This document shows, in pieces, positions 7,863 to 16,748 of a stretch of DNA of 64,000 nt. The translations under genes and the position numbers were made by a program. The stretch comes from Hymenobacter guriensis (GTDB lineage: Bacteria; Bacteroidota; Bacteroidia; Cytophagales; Hymenobacteraceae). Positions within the stretch are counted from its first letter, which is position 1. Each line of letters opens with the position of its first letter. The notes under the pieces are model-generated. The model was not told the origin of the DNA. It ran no database searches and worked only from the letters and a program-made list of their open reading frames with translations. The stretch lies in NCBI RefSeq assembly GCF_015773195.1, contig NZ_JADWYK010000013.1, forward strand, positions 1 through 64,000, in the 5' to 3' direction.

Positions 7863-10800
7863 ATGACAAACTCCTACTTTCTCGCTTCGCTCACCGCCCT
7901 GCTGCTGGCCGCCGCGCCTCTGGCCGCCCAGGCCCAAACCACACCCACCGGCGCGGTGGGTATCGGCACCACGGCCCCGGACGCTTCGGCCGCCCTCGAT
8001 ATTGTGAGCTCCGACAAAGGGTTGCTGCTACCTCGCGTGGCTGCCGCCTCGGCCATTGCCAGCCCGGCGGCCGGGCTGCTGGTGTACCAGACCGGCGGCA
8101 TGCCCGGCTTTTACTACAACGCCGGCACGGCTACTGCCTCCAACTGGCAACTGCTGGGGGCTGATAACTTGGGCAACCACACGGCCACCCAAAGCCTGAA
8201 GCTCAACAACCAGACGCTCTCCAACAACGGCACCGGCGGCCTGCGCCTTGATGACAGCGGCAATGTGGGCATTGGCACGGCCAGTCCGGCGGGACCTTTG
8301 CAGGTAAATGGAGAAAAAATCAACCCGGCCGGCGTGGGCGTCGACCAGCAGCAGGGGCAGAGCTCGGGCTCGGATTTCAAGGTAGGAGCCAGTCAGTCCT
8401 TCACGGCGGGCAGCAGCAACCGGCTGGTGCGGGTCGAAATTGGTATGCACGATGCCGGCGCCGGCCAGGCTACCTTCAATCTGTACCAGGGGGCGGGCAC
8501 CAGCGGCACCCTGCTCAGCACCCAGGTATTTCCCATCACGAACCTCAGCTACAGTTCGACGCTGGTATATCAGACCATCGTGCTGCCTACCCCGGTCCTG
8601 CTGACGGCCGGCCAGGTGTATACGCTGAACGTGGAAACGACCTCGGGGCGCGTGTATTTCTTTTTCCAGAGTAGCAACCCCTACGCTGGGGGCACGGCTA
8701 TACCCCAGGGCTTTCCGGGCACCGACGTCGACCTGGCCTTTAAAACCTACCTGACCACGCCCGCGGCGTTGGAGTCGGTGCCGGCCCTGACGGTGTTGGC
8801 CTCCACCAACGTGGGCATCGGTACTAGCACCCCCAGCCAGCAGCTGGAGGTGGCCGGTACAGTGTACAGCACCAGCGGCGGCTTCAAATTTCCCGACGGC
8901 ACCACCCAGACTACCGCCGCTGCTGTGCCTAACCTAACAGGCGACATCACCAGCACTGGTGCAGCCACTACCTACAACAATGTGGTGCCGGCCACCAAGG
9001 GTGGGGCAGGTAGCGTGAGCGGCTTGCTGAAGGCCAATGGTAGCGGCGTGGTATCGGCGGCCGTGGCCGGCACTGATTACCTGACGCCCGCCGCGGCCGG
9101 TACCGGCTTTATTCAGAATACTACCACCCAGCAGGCCGCCAGCTTCAACATCAACGGCACTGGCACCGTAGGCGGCAACGCCTTTGTGAACGGCGGACTG
9201 GGTGTGGTGCTCAACCAGCAGGACCGTCCGCTTATCACCCGCAGCTGGGACTCCTTTGCCTCTGGCACCTACCAGGGCGCTGGCCGCTGGGGTCTGTTCA
9301 TGGAGTCGCAGGCCCTTACCTTCGGGGTGCCGGCCCTGGCCAACAAGCGGTTTCAGTGGGTGACCTACAACGATAACTCCGGCATTGCCGGCACGCTGAT
9401 GACGCTCAGCCAGGCCGGGCAGCTGGGTGTCGGCACCGGCACCACCGGCCCAACCACCACCCTGGACGTGCGCACGACGGATGAAAGTGCGGCCATTACG
9501 GTGGGCCGCGTCGATGGCATAGCCGGGGCGCTGTACCTGGGCAACGGCAACCACGGCCTGAAGCGCAACTATGCCACCGGCAACGACGTGGGCCTCTACA
9601 CCACCGGCGGCACGCTCTACCTCTCGGCCAACAGCACCAGCACCGCGCAGTTTGCCCTGCTCAACGGGGGCAACGTGGGCATCGGCACCAATATCCCGGG
9701 CGAGAAGCTGGAAATCAAGGACGGCAGCATCCGGCTCAGCACCACCACGCAGGCCATCGGGGTAGGGCTGAGCAACGGCAGCGGCTCGCTGAACCTGGGC
9801 CTGGCCCAGAGCGCCGGCAACTACTCCGACCTGGCCCGGGCCGGCGACGCGGTACTGCGCACCAACGGGGGCAACCTGCTGCTGGCCGGGCGCGAGGGCG
9901 GCAACGTGCTCATCACGTCCGGGGCCAGCGGCGCCGAGGCCGAGCGCCTGCGCGTGACCAGCGCCGGCAACGTGGGCATCGGCACCAACGACCCCCAGCA
10001 GAAGCTCGACGTGAACGGCAATGTGCGGGTGCGCGGCCTGGCCGGCTCTGGCAGCCGCCTGCCCGTGGTGCTGGCCGATGGCACCCTCGGCATCAATGCC
10101 CCGGTGTACACTACCAGCACGCCCACTACCAGCACGCCCACGGCGGCCGGCCAGGCCAACACCGGCGACTTTCCCAACGGCGTGGCCGTGAGCGGCGTGA
10201 CGGCCTACGTGGTGAATAACGTCCCCGACAACCTCCAGATATACGACGTGAGCAACCCCGACGCGCCGGTTTCGGTGGGCACGGTGGGCACGGGCAGCGC
10301 CCCCATGAGCGTGGAGGTGAGCGGCACTATCCTCTACGTGGCCAACCAGGGCGGTACGCTCCAGCTCTTCGACATCAGCAGCCCCCGGTTTCCGGTGCTG
10401 CTGGGCACCGCCGCCACGGGCGAGAACACCTACGATGTGGCCGTGAGCGGCACCCGCGCCTACGTGGTAAACAACAACAGCAAGACCATGCAGGTCTTCG
10501 ACGTGAGCAACCCCCGGCTGCCGACTCTGCTGGGCAGCACCAACACGGGCAACGCCCCGCAGTCGGTGGCTGTGAGCGGCACCACGGTGTACGTAGGCAA
10601 CGTGAGCAGCAGCAACGTGCAGATTTTCAACGCCAGCAACCCGGCTTCCATCAGTCTGGCGGGCACCATCGGCACCATTCAGTACCCCACCGGCGTGGCC
10701 GTGAGCGGCACCACGGTGTACGTGGTAGGCTACAACAACTCGAACGTCAGCCAGCTGCAGATTTTCAACGCCGGCAACTCCGCCTCCGTCACTACGCTGG

Positions 10801-12176
10801 GGACTATCGGCACGACGATGGGCGTCAGCGACGTGGTGCTGAGCGGCACCACGGCCTACACCATCAGTGAAACCGGCAACACCCTGCAGCTCTTCAACGT
10901 GAGTAACCCCGCCGCGCCCGCCCTGCTCGCTACCCTGGGCACCAACCGGCCGTTTGGGGTGGCCGTGAGCGGCACCACCGCCTACGTGACCGATGCCGAC
11001 AACGACAAGCTGAAAGTGTTCAGTGGGGCCAGCACCGGCCGGCCCGTCACGGTGAACCCCGACGGCTCGTTTTCCTCGGGCACCGCGCCCACGTTGAGCG
11101 TGAGCGGGTCGAACCTGAGCATCAGCGGCGGCAACACGGTACTGCTACCGCTGGTGACGGCCGGCCCCGGCCTGAGCAGCAGCACCAGCGGCGGCGTAAC
11201 CACACTGCGCCTGGGCCCCCTCACGGCGACCACCGACGTACCGTTGAACGGTAATAACCTCACCTTTTCCGGGTCAGGCCGCGTGGGCATCGGGAATACG
11301 GGACCCACACAGGCGCTGGACGTGGAAGGCGGCATCCTGGCCCGCAGCAGCAACGCCATCAGCCGGCAGGGCGCTTACCTGCAGTGGAACCGCTCGAACG
11401 GCGAGGGCGAAACCTGGGTGCTCAATCAGAAAGGTGGCGGCAACATCTACGCCGGCGTGCGCTTCGGCAAATCGGACGCGAGCAACAATGTGACGGAGTG
11501 GGCGCGCTTCATCGACAACGGCTACTTAGGCTTGGGCACCGTCACGCCCGACGCCAAGCTCGACATCGAAAGCGGCGACGCTCAGCAGCTGATTCTGACT
11601 TCGACCAGCACCGACCCCACGGGCATGCTCACGCTCAACTTCCCGGCCACCAACTCCGTCAGCAACACGTCCTCGGAGCTGATTGTCTTCAACAAGGCCG
11701 GCGTGGGCCTGATCGGCGCTATCGGGGCCAACCTGAGCGGCAACACGGTGTACTACAACACGGCCTCGGACCGGCGCCTGAAGGAGAACATCCGCCCTAC
11801 GCACTACGGCCTGAGTGACTTGCTCAAGCTGCGGGTGCAGGACTACAACTTCATCGGCACGGGGGCGGCAAATCGGACAACAGGCTTTCTGGCCCAGGAC
11901 CTGTTCCGGGTGTACCCGGAGGCCGTGAGCCCGGGCGACTCGGGCACCACCGTGAGCCGGGCCTGGGCCGTGGACTACGGCAAGCTCACGCCCCTGCTCG
12001 TGCAGGCCATTCAGGACCAGCAAAAGCTCATCGACCAGCAGCAGGCCGAAATTCAGGCGTTAAAAGCCCGCGCCACCTCGGCCGAAGCCCAGGCCGCCCA
12101 GGCAACTGCCGCCACCGAAGCCTTTGAGGCCCGGCTGCGGCGCCTGGAAACTGGCAGTGCTGAGGCTCACAAATAA
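7863..12176 (+). CDS. Secreted fibre protein with LVIVD-type propeller repeats and C-terminal S74 chaperone
   Basis: 1437 residues; ATG 7863 follows an in-frame TTG and opens a signal peptide (about 1-25, ending AAQAQ). The N-terminal module (VGIGTTAP, GLLLP, GLLVYQTGG, NLGNHTATQ) matches the upstream paralogue. Residues about 768-1056 carry six or seven repeats of the form VAVSGTTAYVV-N-LQIFDVSNP-LGT, as in LVIVD-type beta-propellers; this replaces the GYQAG arrays of the paralogue. The S74 chaperone motif SDRRLKENI begins at Ser1302 with the conserved Lys five residues on, followed by a coiled coil. It is probably another self-trimming, trimeric surface fibre with a different stem. Ligand unknown. 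Confidence 0.82.
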   Translation: MTNSYFLASLTALLLAAAPLAAQAQTTPTGAVGIGTTAPDASAALDIVSSDKGLLLPRVAAASAIASPAAGLLVYQTGGMPGFYYNAGTATASNWQLLGADNLGNHTATQSLKLNNQTLSNNGTGGLRLDDSGNVGIGTASPAGPLQVNGEKINPAGVGVDQQQGQSSGSDFKVGASQSFTAGSSNRLVRVEIGMHDAGAGQATFNLYQGAGTSGTLLSTQVFPITNLSYSSTLVYQTIVLPTPVLLTAGQVYTLNVETTSGRVYFFFQSSNPYAGGTAIPQGFPGTDVDLAFKTYLTTPAALESVPALTVLASTNVGIGTSTPSQQLEVAGTVYSTSGGFKFPDGTTQTTAAAVPNLTGDITSTGAATTYNNVVPATKGGAGSVSGLLKANGSGVVSAAVAGTDYLTPAAAGTGFIQNTTTQQAASFNINGTGTVGGNAFVNGGLGVVLNQQDRPLITRSWDSFASGTYQGAGRWGLFMESQALTFGVPALANKRFQWVTYNDNSGIAGTLMTLSQAGQLGVGTGTTGPTTTLDVRTTDESAAITVGRVDGIAGALYLGNGNHGLKRNYATGNDVGLYTTGGTLYLSANSTSTAQFALLNGGNVGIGTNIPGEKLEIKDGSIRLSTTTQAIGVGLSNGSGSLNLGLAQSAGNYSDLARAGDAVLRTNGGNLLLAGREGGNVLITSGASGAEAERLRVTSAGNVGIGTNDPQQKLDVNGNVRVRGLAGSGSRLPVVLADGTLGINAPVYTTSTPTTSTPTAAGQANTGDFPNGVAVSGVTAYVVNNVPDNLQIYDVSNPDAPVSVGTVGTGSAPMSVEVSGTILYVANQGGTLQLFDISSPRFPVLLGTAATGENTYDVAVSGTRAYVVNNNSKTMQVFDVSNPRLPTLLGSTNTGNAPQSVAVSGTTVYVGNVSSSNVQIFNASNPASISLAGTIGTIQYPTGVAVSGTTVYVVGYNNSNVSQLQIFNAGNSASVTTLGTIGTTMGVSDVVLSGTTAYTISETGNTLQLFNVSNPAAPALLATLGTNRPFGVAVSGTTAYVTDADNDKLKVFSGASTGRPVTVNPDGSFSSGTAPTLSVSGSNLSISGGNTVLLPLVTAGPGLSSSTSGGVTTLRLGPLTATTDVPLNGNNLTFSGSGRVGIGNTGPTQALDVEGGILARSSNAISRQGAYLQWNRSNGEGETWVLNQKGGGNIYAGVRFGKSDASNNVTEWARFIDNGYLGLGTVTPDAKLDIESGDAQQLILTSTSTDPTGMLTLNFPATNSVSNTSSELIVFNKAGVGLIGAIGANLSGNTVYYNTASDRRLKENIRPTHYGLSDLLKLRVQDYNFIGTGAANRTTGFLAQDLFRVYPEAVSPGDSGTTVSRAWAVDYGKLTPLLVQAIQDQQKLIDQQQAEIQALKARATSAEAQAAQATAATEAFEARLRRLETGSAEAHK
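11496..11869 (+). repeat. Duplicated S74 block, copy 2 (identical to 6860-7233)
   Basis: Partner of the 374-base identical tract in the first fibre gene. The first difference downstream is a synonymous G/A at 7234 versus 11870. Confidence 0.85.
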
Positions 12177-12245
12177 GTAGTAGAGCGTAGTCAGGCCGCT
12201 TGCTGGCCCGGGCTGTCTCTTTTCACAGTAGATTCTTCTTTGCGT

Positions 12246-13709
12246 ATGAAACTTTCATTTACCCTTGCCCTGCTGTTGCCCTCGCTGGCCGGTTTCGCCC
12301 AAACCCTCACCAACGACGGCGGCACACTGACGGTGGAAGCCGGCGCCACGCTCTATGTGGAGGGCGGGTTGCAAAGCAAGGCCACCAGCATTTTTACTAA
12401 CGCAGGCACTTTGCAGCTTACCGGTGACCTGACCAACGAAGGCACGCTTACTTCCTCGGGTCAGCTGCAGTTCACAGGCGCCACCAACCAGGTATTCCAA
12501 CCCGGCTCGGCCGTTGTGTCCAACCTCATCCTCAACAATACCGGGGCCACCGGCCAGCGCACCCTCAGCATTCCAACCGACCTCACCCTCACCGGCCAGC
12601 TTACCCTGCTGAGCGGGATGGTGCGCACGGCGCCGTTGGGCGCCACCACGCCGCTGGCTACCCTCACCCTAGCCGATGGGGCCAGCGTAGTAGGGGAGGC
12701 CGCCGGCCGGTACGTGCAGGGCAACCTGCGCGTCCTGCGCGCGGCCGTAAATTCCTCTACTGGTTCGGTTGACTTCAGCAATGGGCTCGTGCTGAACCCC
12801 AACGGCCAGAGCCTGGGAGCCGTGACCGTGACGCGCACGGCGGGTCTGCAGGCAGCCGGGGTAAGCTACGGCCAGAACCTGGAAGCCACGCAAAAGGGCA
12901 TCGACCGGGTGTGGGCCGTGGCCGCCACCCAGCCAGCCCAGCCCGTAGCCGTGACGCTAAGCTGGGTGAGCGACGATGATAACGGATTTGATACCAGCCT
13001 GCCGGGCCAGCTGTGGCGGGCGGCCACCGCTGCCGGACCCTGGGTGCGGCAGGGCGCGGCGGCCAGCGCCAGCAACCGCAGCTTTACGGCGGCCGTGACG
13101 CAGCTGGGCACCCTCACGGTGAGCAACAGCAACGCCCCGCTGCCAGTGGAGCTGACGAACTTTACGGCCGAGCCCCGCGCCGACGATGCGCTGTTGCGCT
13201 GGACCACGGCCTCGGAGAAAGACAACGACCGGTTCGAGGTGGAGGCCAGCGCCGATGGGCAAACGTTCCGCCGCATTGGCACGGTAGCCGGGCACGGTAC
13301 CACGGCTCAGCCGCAGCAGTACCAGCTGGTGGATAAAGGCATTTCCCGCTACGCCACCGACTTGGTGTACTACCGCCTGCGCCAGGTTGACCGAAATGGC
13401 ACGGCCAGCCTTTCGCCGGTACGCACGGTGCGTGTATTGGGGCTGGTAGGCTTTGCCGTGCAGTTCTATCCTAATCCGCTCCACACCGGCGAAACACCTA
13501 CGCTGCTGGTGCGCACGGCTCTGGCGGGCCCCGTGCAGTGGCAGCTGACCGATGCCCTGGGCCGCACGATATTCAGCCGGACCGGTTCGTTGCCCGTTGG
13601 CACCAGCCCGCTGAGTTTGCTGCCCACCAAAGACCTGGCCATGGGGGTATACCTCGTGCGCGTGCAGCAGGGCAAGCAAAGCCAGACGCTCAAGCTGATC
13701 CGCGAGTAA
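12246..13709 (+). CDS. T9SS type A sorting-domain secreted protein
   Basis: 487 residues from ATG 12246, which opens a signal peptide (ends FAQ). The body holds a repetitive beta-rich segment (TNDGGTLTVEAGATLYVEGG and similar, about 20-170). Then comes the segment around LPVELTNFTAEPRADDALLRWTTASEKDNDRFEVEAS that usually precedes Bacteroidota sorting tails. The C-terminus is a type A T9SS sorting domain: FYPNP, a W/L-rich strand, GVYLVRVQQGKQSQTLKLIRE. The mature protein is probably exported by the type IX system and held at the surface. It follows the fibre gene by 69 bases on the same strand and may be cotranscribed with it. No enzymatic domain is recognised. Confidence 0.85.
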   Translation: MKLSFTLALLLPSLAGFAQTLTNDGGTLTVEAGATLYVEGGLQSKATSIFTNAGTLQLTGDLTNEGTLTSSGQLQFTGATNQVFQPGSAVVSNLILNNTGATGQRTLSIPTDLTLTGQLTLLSGMVRTAPLGATTPLATLTLADGASVVGEAAGRYVQGNLRVLRAAVNSSTGSVDFSNGLVLNPNGQSLGAVTVTRTAGLQAAGVSYGQNLEATQKGIDRVWAVAATQPAQPVAVTLSWVSDDDNGFDTSLPGQLWRAATAAGPWVRQGAAASASNRSFTAAVTQLGTLTVSNSNAPLPVELTNFTAEPRADDALLRWTTASEKDNDRFEVEASADGQTFRRIGTVAGHGTTAQPQQYQLVDKGISRYATDLVYYRLRQVDRNGTASLSPVRTVRVLGLVGFAVQFYPNPLHTGETPTLLVRTALAGPVQWQLTDALGRTIFSRTGSLPVGTSPLSLLPTKDLAMGVYLVRVQQGKQSQTLKLIRE

Positions 13710-13837
13710 AAAGGAAGAAGGCTGTCTGGCCGCTGCTGTGCAGGTAAACGAGCGGAGCTGGTTTGCTTGCCTGTAAGCTCACTGTGCCCCAGGCGGCGCG
13801 GTAGCAGCCGGCATATTTCGTAAATTTCGATATCGTA

Positions 13838-13890
13838 AAGCGTCCTATCAGGCTCTGCTCAGGCCTGGTAGGACGCTTTGCTTTAAAACT
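13838..13890 (+). terminator. Intrinsic terminator after the fibre/T9SS cluster
   Basis: AAAGCGTCCTA (13838-13848) pairs with TAGGACGCTTT (13869-13879), and the stem is extended inward by an imperfect TCAGGC/GCCTGG. A short T-run follows. It lies 130 bases after the T9SS gene. The rest of 13710-14021 shows no gene. Confidence 0.75.
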
Positions 13891-14021
13891 CCACGCTCTG
13901 CAAAAACGACAAGGCAGGCCGGAAATCAGGAGCTGAGGGCGGGTGAGAAAAAAAGTTAGGTAGGCGCATAGGGGTAAACAGCTGGCAGCGGCTCTTACCT
14001 CTACAAACTTCTCACTTACCT

Positions 14022-14633
14022 ATGAAAACACTACTTACCAGCCTGAGCCTGTTGGCCAGCACCGCAGCCTTTGCTCAGCAAGCAGAACAGCCCGCCCTTC
14101 AAACCCTGCTCCGGCCGGGAACCCACTGCGGCTTTTTCGTGGCGGCCTCCGCGCAGTATGCCCGCCTGGCCGGGCAGGATGCCCTGGCCGTCACGGGCCG
14201 CCTTGGCGTCAGCTTCAACCGCTCGTTTGCGCTGGGGCTGGGTGGCACCGCCCTGACCAATGGGCGCCTTCCCAACCGCTGGAACGACCCCGCAGATACG
14301 CCTGCTGATTACCTGGCGGCGGCTTACGGCGGTATTTACCTGGAGCCCATGTTTCCGGCGGGCAAAGCCATTCACCTGACGTTTCCCGTGCTGCTCGGGG
14401 CCGGCGCCGCTACCAGGGAAGGCAGCCTGAATGGGCCTTATTACCGCTATCAGGCCGATGAGTTCCTGCTAGTGGAGCCCGGGGTGCAGCTGGAAGTCAA
14501 CCTGCTCAGGTTCGTCGCCCTCGGCGCCGGGGCTTCATACCGAATGACGACCGGCCTGAACCTGCCGGACACGTCGTCGAAGGCCCTTAACGGTATGTCG
14601 GCGGGCGTGACCTTGAAGCTCGGGCTGCTATAG
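14022..14633 (+). CDS. Small secreted protein, probable outer-membrane beta-barrel
   Basis: 203 residues with a signal peptide (ends AFAQ). The rest alternates short hydrophobic strands with Gly and aromatic residues (GTHCGFFVAASAQYARL, VTGRLGVSFNRSFALGLGG, VEPGVQLEVNLLRFVALGAG, GVTLKLGLL). The final strand ends in a hydrophobic residue, as in small outer-membrane barrels. No family is recognised with confidence. It is a single gene converging on the DinB-like gene, only 14 bases apart at the stops. Confidence 0.65.
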   Translation: MKTLLTSLSLLASTAAFAQQAEQPALQTLLRPGTHCGFFVAASAQYARLAGQDALAVTGRLGVSFNRSFALGLGGTALTNGRLPNRWNDPADTPADYLAAAYGGIYLEPMFPAGKAIHLTFPVLLGAGAATREGSLNGPYYRYQADEFLLVEPGVQLEVNLLRFVALGAGASYRMTTGLNLPDTSSKALNGMSAGVTLKLGLL

Positions 14634-14647
14634 CCGGGGCAGCGTTT

Positions 14648-15193
14648 TCAGGCCAGCTGCTTGCCGATGCGCTGCACCTGCCGCTGGTGGTGCAGCACGT
14701 GGTCGACCATGAAATCCAGGGTCTGGTAGATGTTGAGCATACCCGAGCGGGGATGTTTGAAAATGGCTTTGTCGAGCAGCGTGCTCGGAAACTCATTGAG
14801 CAGGCGCTCCAGCTGGCGGCGTGAGGTAGCCCAGTCGGTGCGGAGCTGCGGCAGCGGCGGCACGGCAGCACCCTCGGGCATGAGGGCTGCTAAGCGGGCC
14901 GGCGCCTTGAACTTGAGAAACGGGGCCCGCAACAGCACCCGCAGCAGCCCCGCCCGCAGCCGCGCGCCCACGCCCGATTTCAACAGTCCTTCTTCCTGCT
15001 GCACCTTCTTCCCGATGTACTGCCCAATGCCCTGCTCCGCTACCAGCAAGTGCTGCACTACCTGCGCCGCCGACCATTGGTTGGGGCCCGGGGACTGATG
15101 GGCGCGCGTGTCGCCTAGGGCAGCGGCGGAGTTCAGCAGCTTCTCGGTGGCGCGCTCTAGCTGCTCGAAACGGACATGTAAACGGTGGTTCAT
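14648..15193 (-). CDS. DinB superfamily protein
   Basis: 181 residues from the ATG at 15193 (MNHRLHVRFEQLERATEKLL); the longer frame adds an unlikely upstream segment. A four-helix DinB-like pattern is visible: NQWSAAQVVQHLLVAEQ with the first metal-ligand His in helix 2, and DFMVDHVLHHQRQVQRI near the end with the C-terminal His cluster. Family members bind a divalent metal and include thiol-dependent transferases and stress proteins; the substrate here is unknown. Transcribed on its own, with a terminator separating it from pdhB upstream. Confidence 0.7.
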   Translation of the reverse strand: MNHRLHVRFEQLERATEKLLNSAAALGDTRAHQSPGPNQWSAAQVVQHLLVAEQGIGQYIGKKVQQEEGLLKSGVGARLRAGLLRVLLRAPFLKFKAPARLAALMPEGAAVPPLPQLRTDWATSRRQLERLLNEFPSTLLDKAIFKHPRSGMLNIYQTLDFMVDHVLHHQRQVQRIGKQLA

Positions 15194-15289
15194 GGGGCGG
15201 GAGTAGGGGTGGCAGAAGGCAAAAGGTACGGAAATTTCCAATCCGGGCCGGAGCCCTGTAGCTGCTTGACAACCGCAGGCTACAAACGT

Positions 15290-15325
15290 AAAACGACCCG
15301 CTACCGGATGGTGGCGGGCCGTTTT
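15290..15325 (-). terminator. Terminator downstream of pdhB
   Basis: AAAACGACCCGCTACC (15290-15305) pairs with GGTGGCGGGCCGTTTT (15310-15325), with one mismatch. The A/T-rich outer ends give a T tract on either strand. It lies 17 bases after the pdhB stop. Confidence 0.8.
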
Positions 15326-15342
15326 GTGTAATGTAAAGCCGG

Positions 15343-16326
15343 CTATTTGCTTACGTACAGCACATCTTTCACGGCTTTCACCGTGCGGGCTACGTTGGGC
15401 AGTGAGGCCTCAATGAGCGTGGGCGCGTAGGGCAGCGGTACGTCGCCGCAGGTGATGCGGATAACGGGCGCGTCGAGGTAGTCGAAGGCGCGGCGCTGCA
15501 CCATGTAGGCCAGCTCCGAGCTGATACTGGCCAGCGGCCAGGCTTCTTCCACCACCACCATCCGGTTGGTTTTCTTCACCGATTCAATGAGCGTATCGTA
15601 ATCGATGGGGCGCACGGAGCGCAGGTCAATTACCTCGGCGCTGATGCCTTCCTTAGCTAGCTCGTCGGCAGCGGCCAGGGCAATTTTCATCATTTTGCCA
15701 AAGCTCACCAGGGTCACACTGTCGCCGGGGCGCACCACGTTGGCTTTGCCGATGGGCAGCAGGTACTCTTCCTCGGGCACCTCGCCCTTGTCGCCGTACA
15801 TCAGCTCCGACTCCATGAAAATCACTGGATCCGGGTCGCGGATAGCCGATTTCAGCAAGCCTTTGGCGTCGTAAGGATTCGACGGCACCACCACTTTCAG
15901 GCCGGGGCAGTTGGCGTACCAGTTCTCGAAGTTCTGGGAGTGCTGCGAGGAAAGCATGCCCGCGTTGCCGGTGGGCCCGCGGAACACGATGGGGCAGGAG
16001 TACTGCCCGCCCGACATGGAGTAAATCTTGGCCGCCGAGTTAATCACCTGGTCAATGGCCACCAGGGAGAAATTGAAGGTCATGAACTCGATGATGGGCA
16101 GCAGGCCGTTGATGGCCGCGCCCACCCCGATGCCGGCAAAGCCCAGCTCGGCAATGGGCGTGTCAATCACCCGCTCGGCGCCAAACTCGTCCAGCATGCC
16201 CTGGCTTACTTTGTAGGCGCCGTTGTACTCGGCTACTTCTTCGCCCATCAGAAACACGCGCGGGTCGCGGCGCATTTCCTCGGACATGGCTTCACGCAGG
16301 GCTTCCCGGAATTGGATGGTCCGCAT
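15343..16326 (-). CDS. pdhB: Pyruvate dehydrogenase E1 component, beta subunit
   Basis: 327 residues, normal length. It forms the alpha2-beta2 E1 enzyme with PdhA, using thiamine diphosphate to decarboxylate pyruvate and load acetyl groups onto E2. Seen: the N-terminal transketolase pyrimidine-binding domain (MRTIQFREALREAMSEEM, GEEVAEYNGAYKVSQGM, ERVIDTPIAELGFAGIGVGAA) and the C-terminal domain (VTLVSFGKMMKIAL, DLRSVRPIDYDTLIESVKKT, VVEEAWPLASI). PdhA and E2 are not adjacent, so the complex is encoded at separate loci here. The promoter at 16390-16420 and a hairpin in the leader precede it. Confidence 0.95.
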   Translation of the reverse strand: MRTIQFREALREAMSEEMRRDPRVFLMGEEVAEYNGAYKVSQGMLDEFGAERVIDTPIAELGFAGIGVGAAINGLLPIIEFMTFNFSLVAIDQVINSAAKIYSMSGGQYSCPIVFRGPTGNAGMLSSQHSQNFENWYANCPGLKVVVPSNPYDAKGLLKSAIRDPDPVIFMESELMYGDKGEVPEEEYLLPIGKANVVRPGDSVTLVSFGKMMKIALAAADELAKEGISAEVIDLRSVRPIDYDTLIESVKKTNRMVVVEEAWPLASISSELAYMVQRRAFDYLDAPVIRITCGDVPLPYAPTLIEASLPNVARTVKAVKDVLYVSK

Positions 16327-16351
16327 AGTCAGTCGGTCAGTGACAGAAAGT

Positions 16352-16388
16352 CGAAATCAAAAAGAAAAGGCCGGAAAAATTCCGGCCC
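16352..16388 (-). terminator. Terminator-like hairpin within the pdhB leader
   Basis: GGCCGGAA and TTCCGGCC (16369-16387) form a perfect 8-bp stem with a 3-base loop. On the minus strand it is followed by TTTTCTTTTT. It lies downstream of the small membrane-protein gene but also just after the predicted pdhB promoter, so it could be a terminator for the former or an attenuator in the latter. Confidence 0.6.
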
Positions 16389-16389
16389 G

Positions 16390-16420
16390 TAAAGCTACAA
16401 CGAGGAAGGCGGCCGGGCAA
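16390..16420 (-). promoter_or_regulatory. Predicted pdhB promoter (TTG-N20-TAGCTTTA)
   Basis: On the minus strand, TTG (16418-16420) is followed after 20 bases by TAGCTTTA (16390-16397). This is close to the Bacteroidota housekeeping consensus TTG / TAnnTTTG, with a final A. Transcription would start about 60 bases before the pdhB ATG. Confidence 0.45.
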
Positions 16421-16481
16421 ATAGAAGCGTAATGATGAAATAATGAGAAAAGCCGGTCTCGAATCGACGCCATCTTTCCTG

Positions 16482-16700
16482 CTATGCAAGACGAAATACG
16501 ATAAGCAGCCCGATAAGCAACAGAAAGACCAGTAAAGTGAATCCTACAGTTCTAGAAATAGGCGATTCTGACTTAAGAAGAGAAATACTGCTCATCACAA
16601 CGGCGCCAACGATAACAATGGTACCCAATATGAACACCACCTTTACCAGCCCAAGTATGGCTGTTGGGTCTAGCAACAGAGCTAAAAATAGCTGAGACAT
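16482..16700 (-). CDS. Small membrane protein with two transmembrane helices
   Basis: 72 residues. Two hydrophobic helices are visible, about residues 15-38 (AILGLVKVVFILGTIVIVG) and 50-70 (VGFTLLVFLLLIGLLIVF), joined by a short polar loop. No family is recognised. The DNA is more AT-rich than its neighbours. It follows the OmpA/TPR lipoprotein gene by 48 bases on the same strand and could be cotranscribed with it. Confidence 0.6.
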   Translation of the reverse strand: MSQLFLALLLDPTAILGLVKVVFILGTIVIVGAVVMSSISLLKSESPISRTVGFTLLVFLLLIGLLIVFRLA

Positions 16701-16748
16701 ACGATGAAAAAATTGATAATTATTTGTCTGTAAAATATAAAAAATAGC

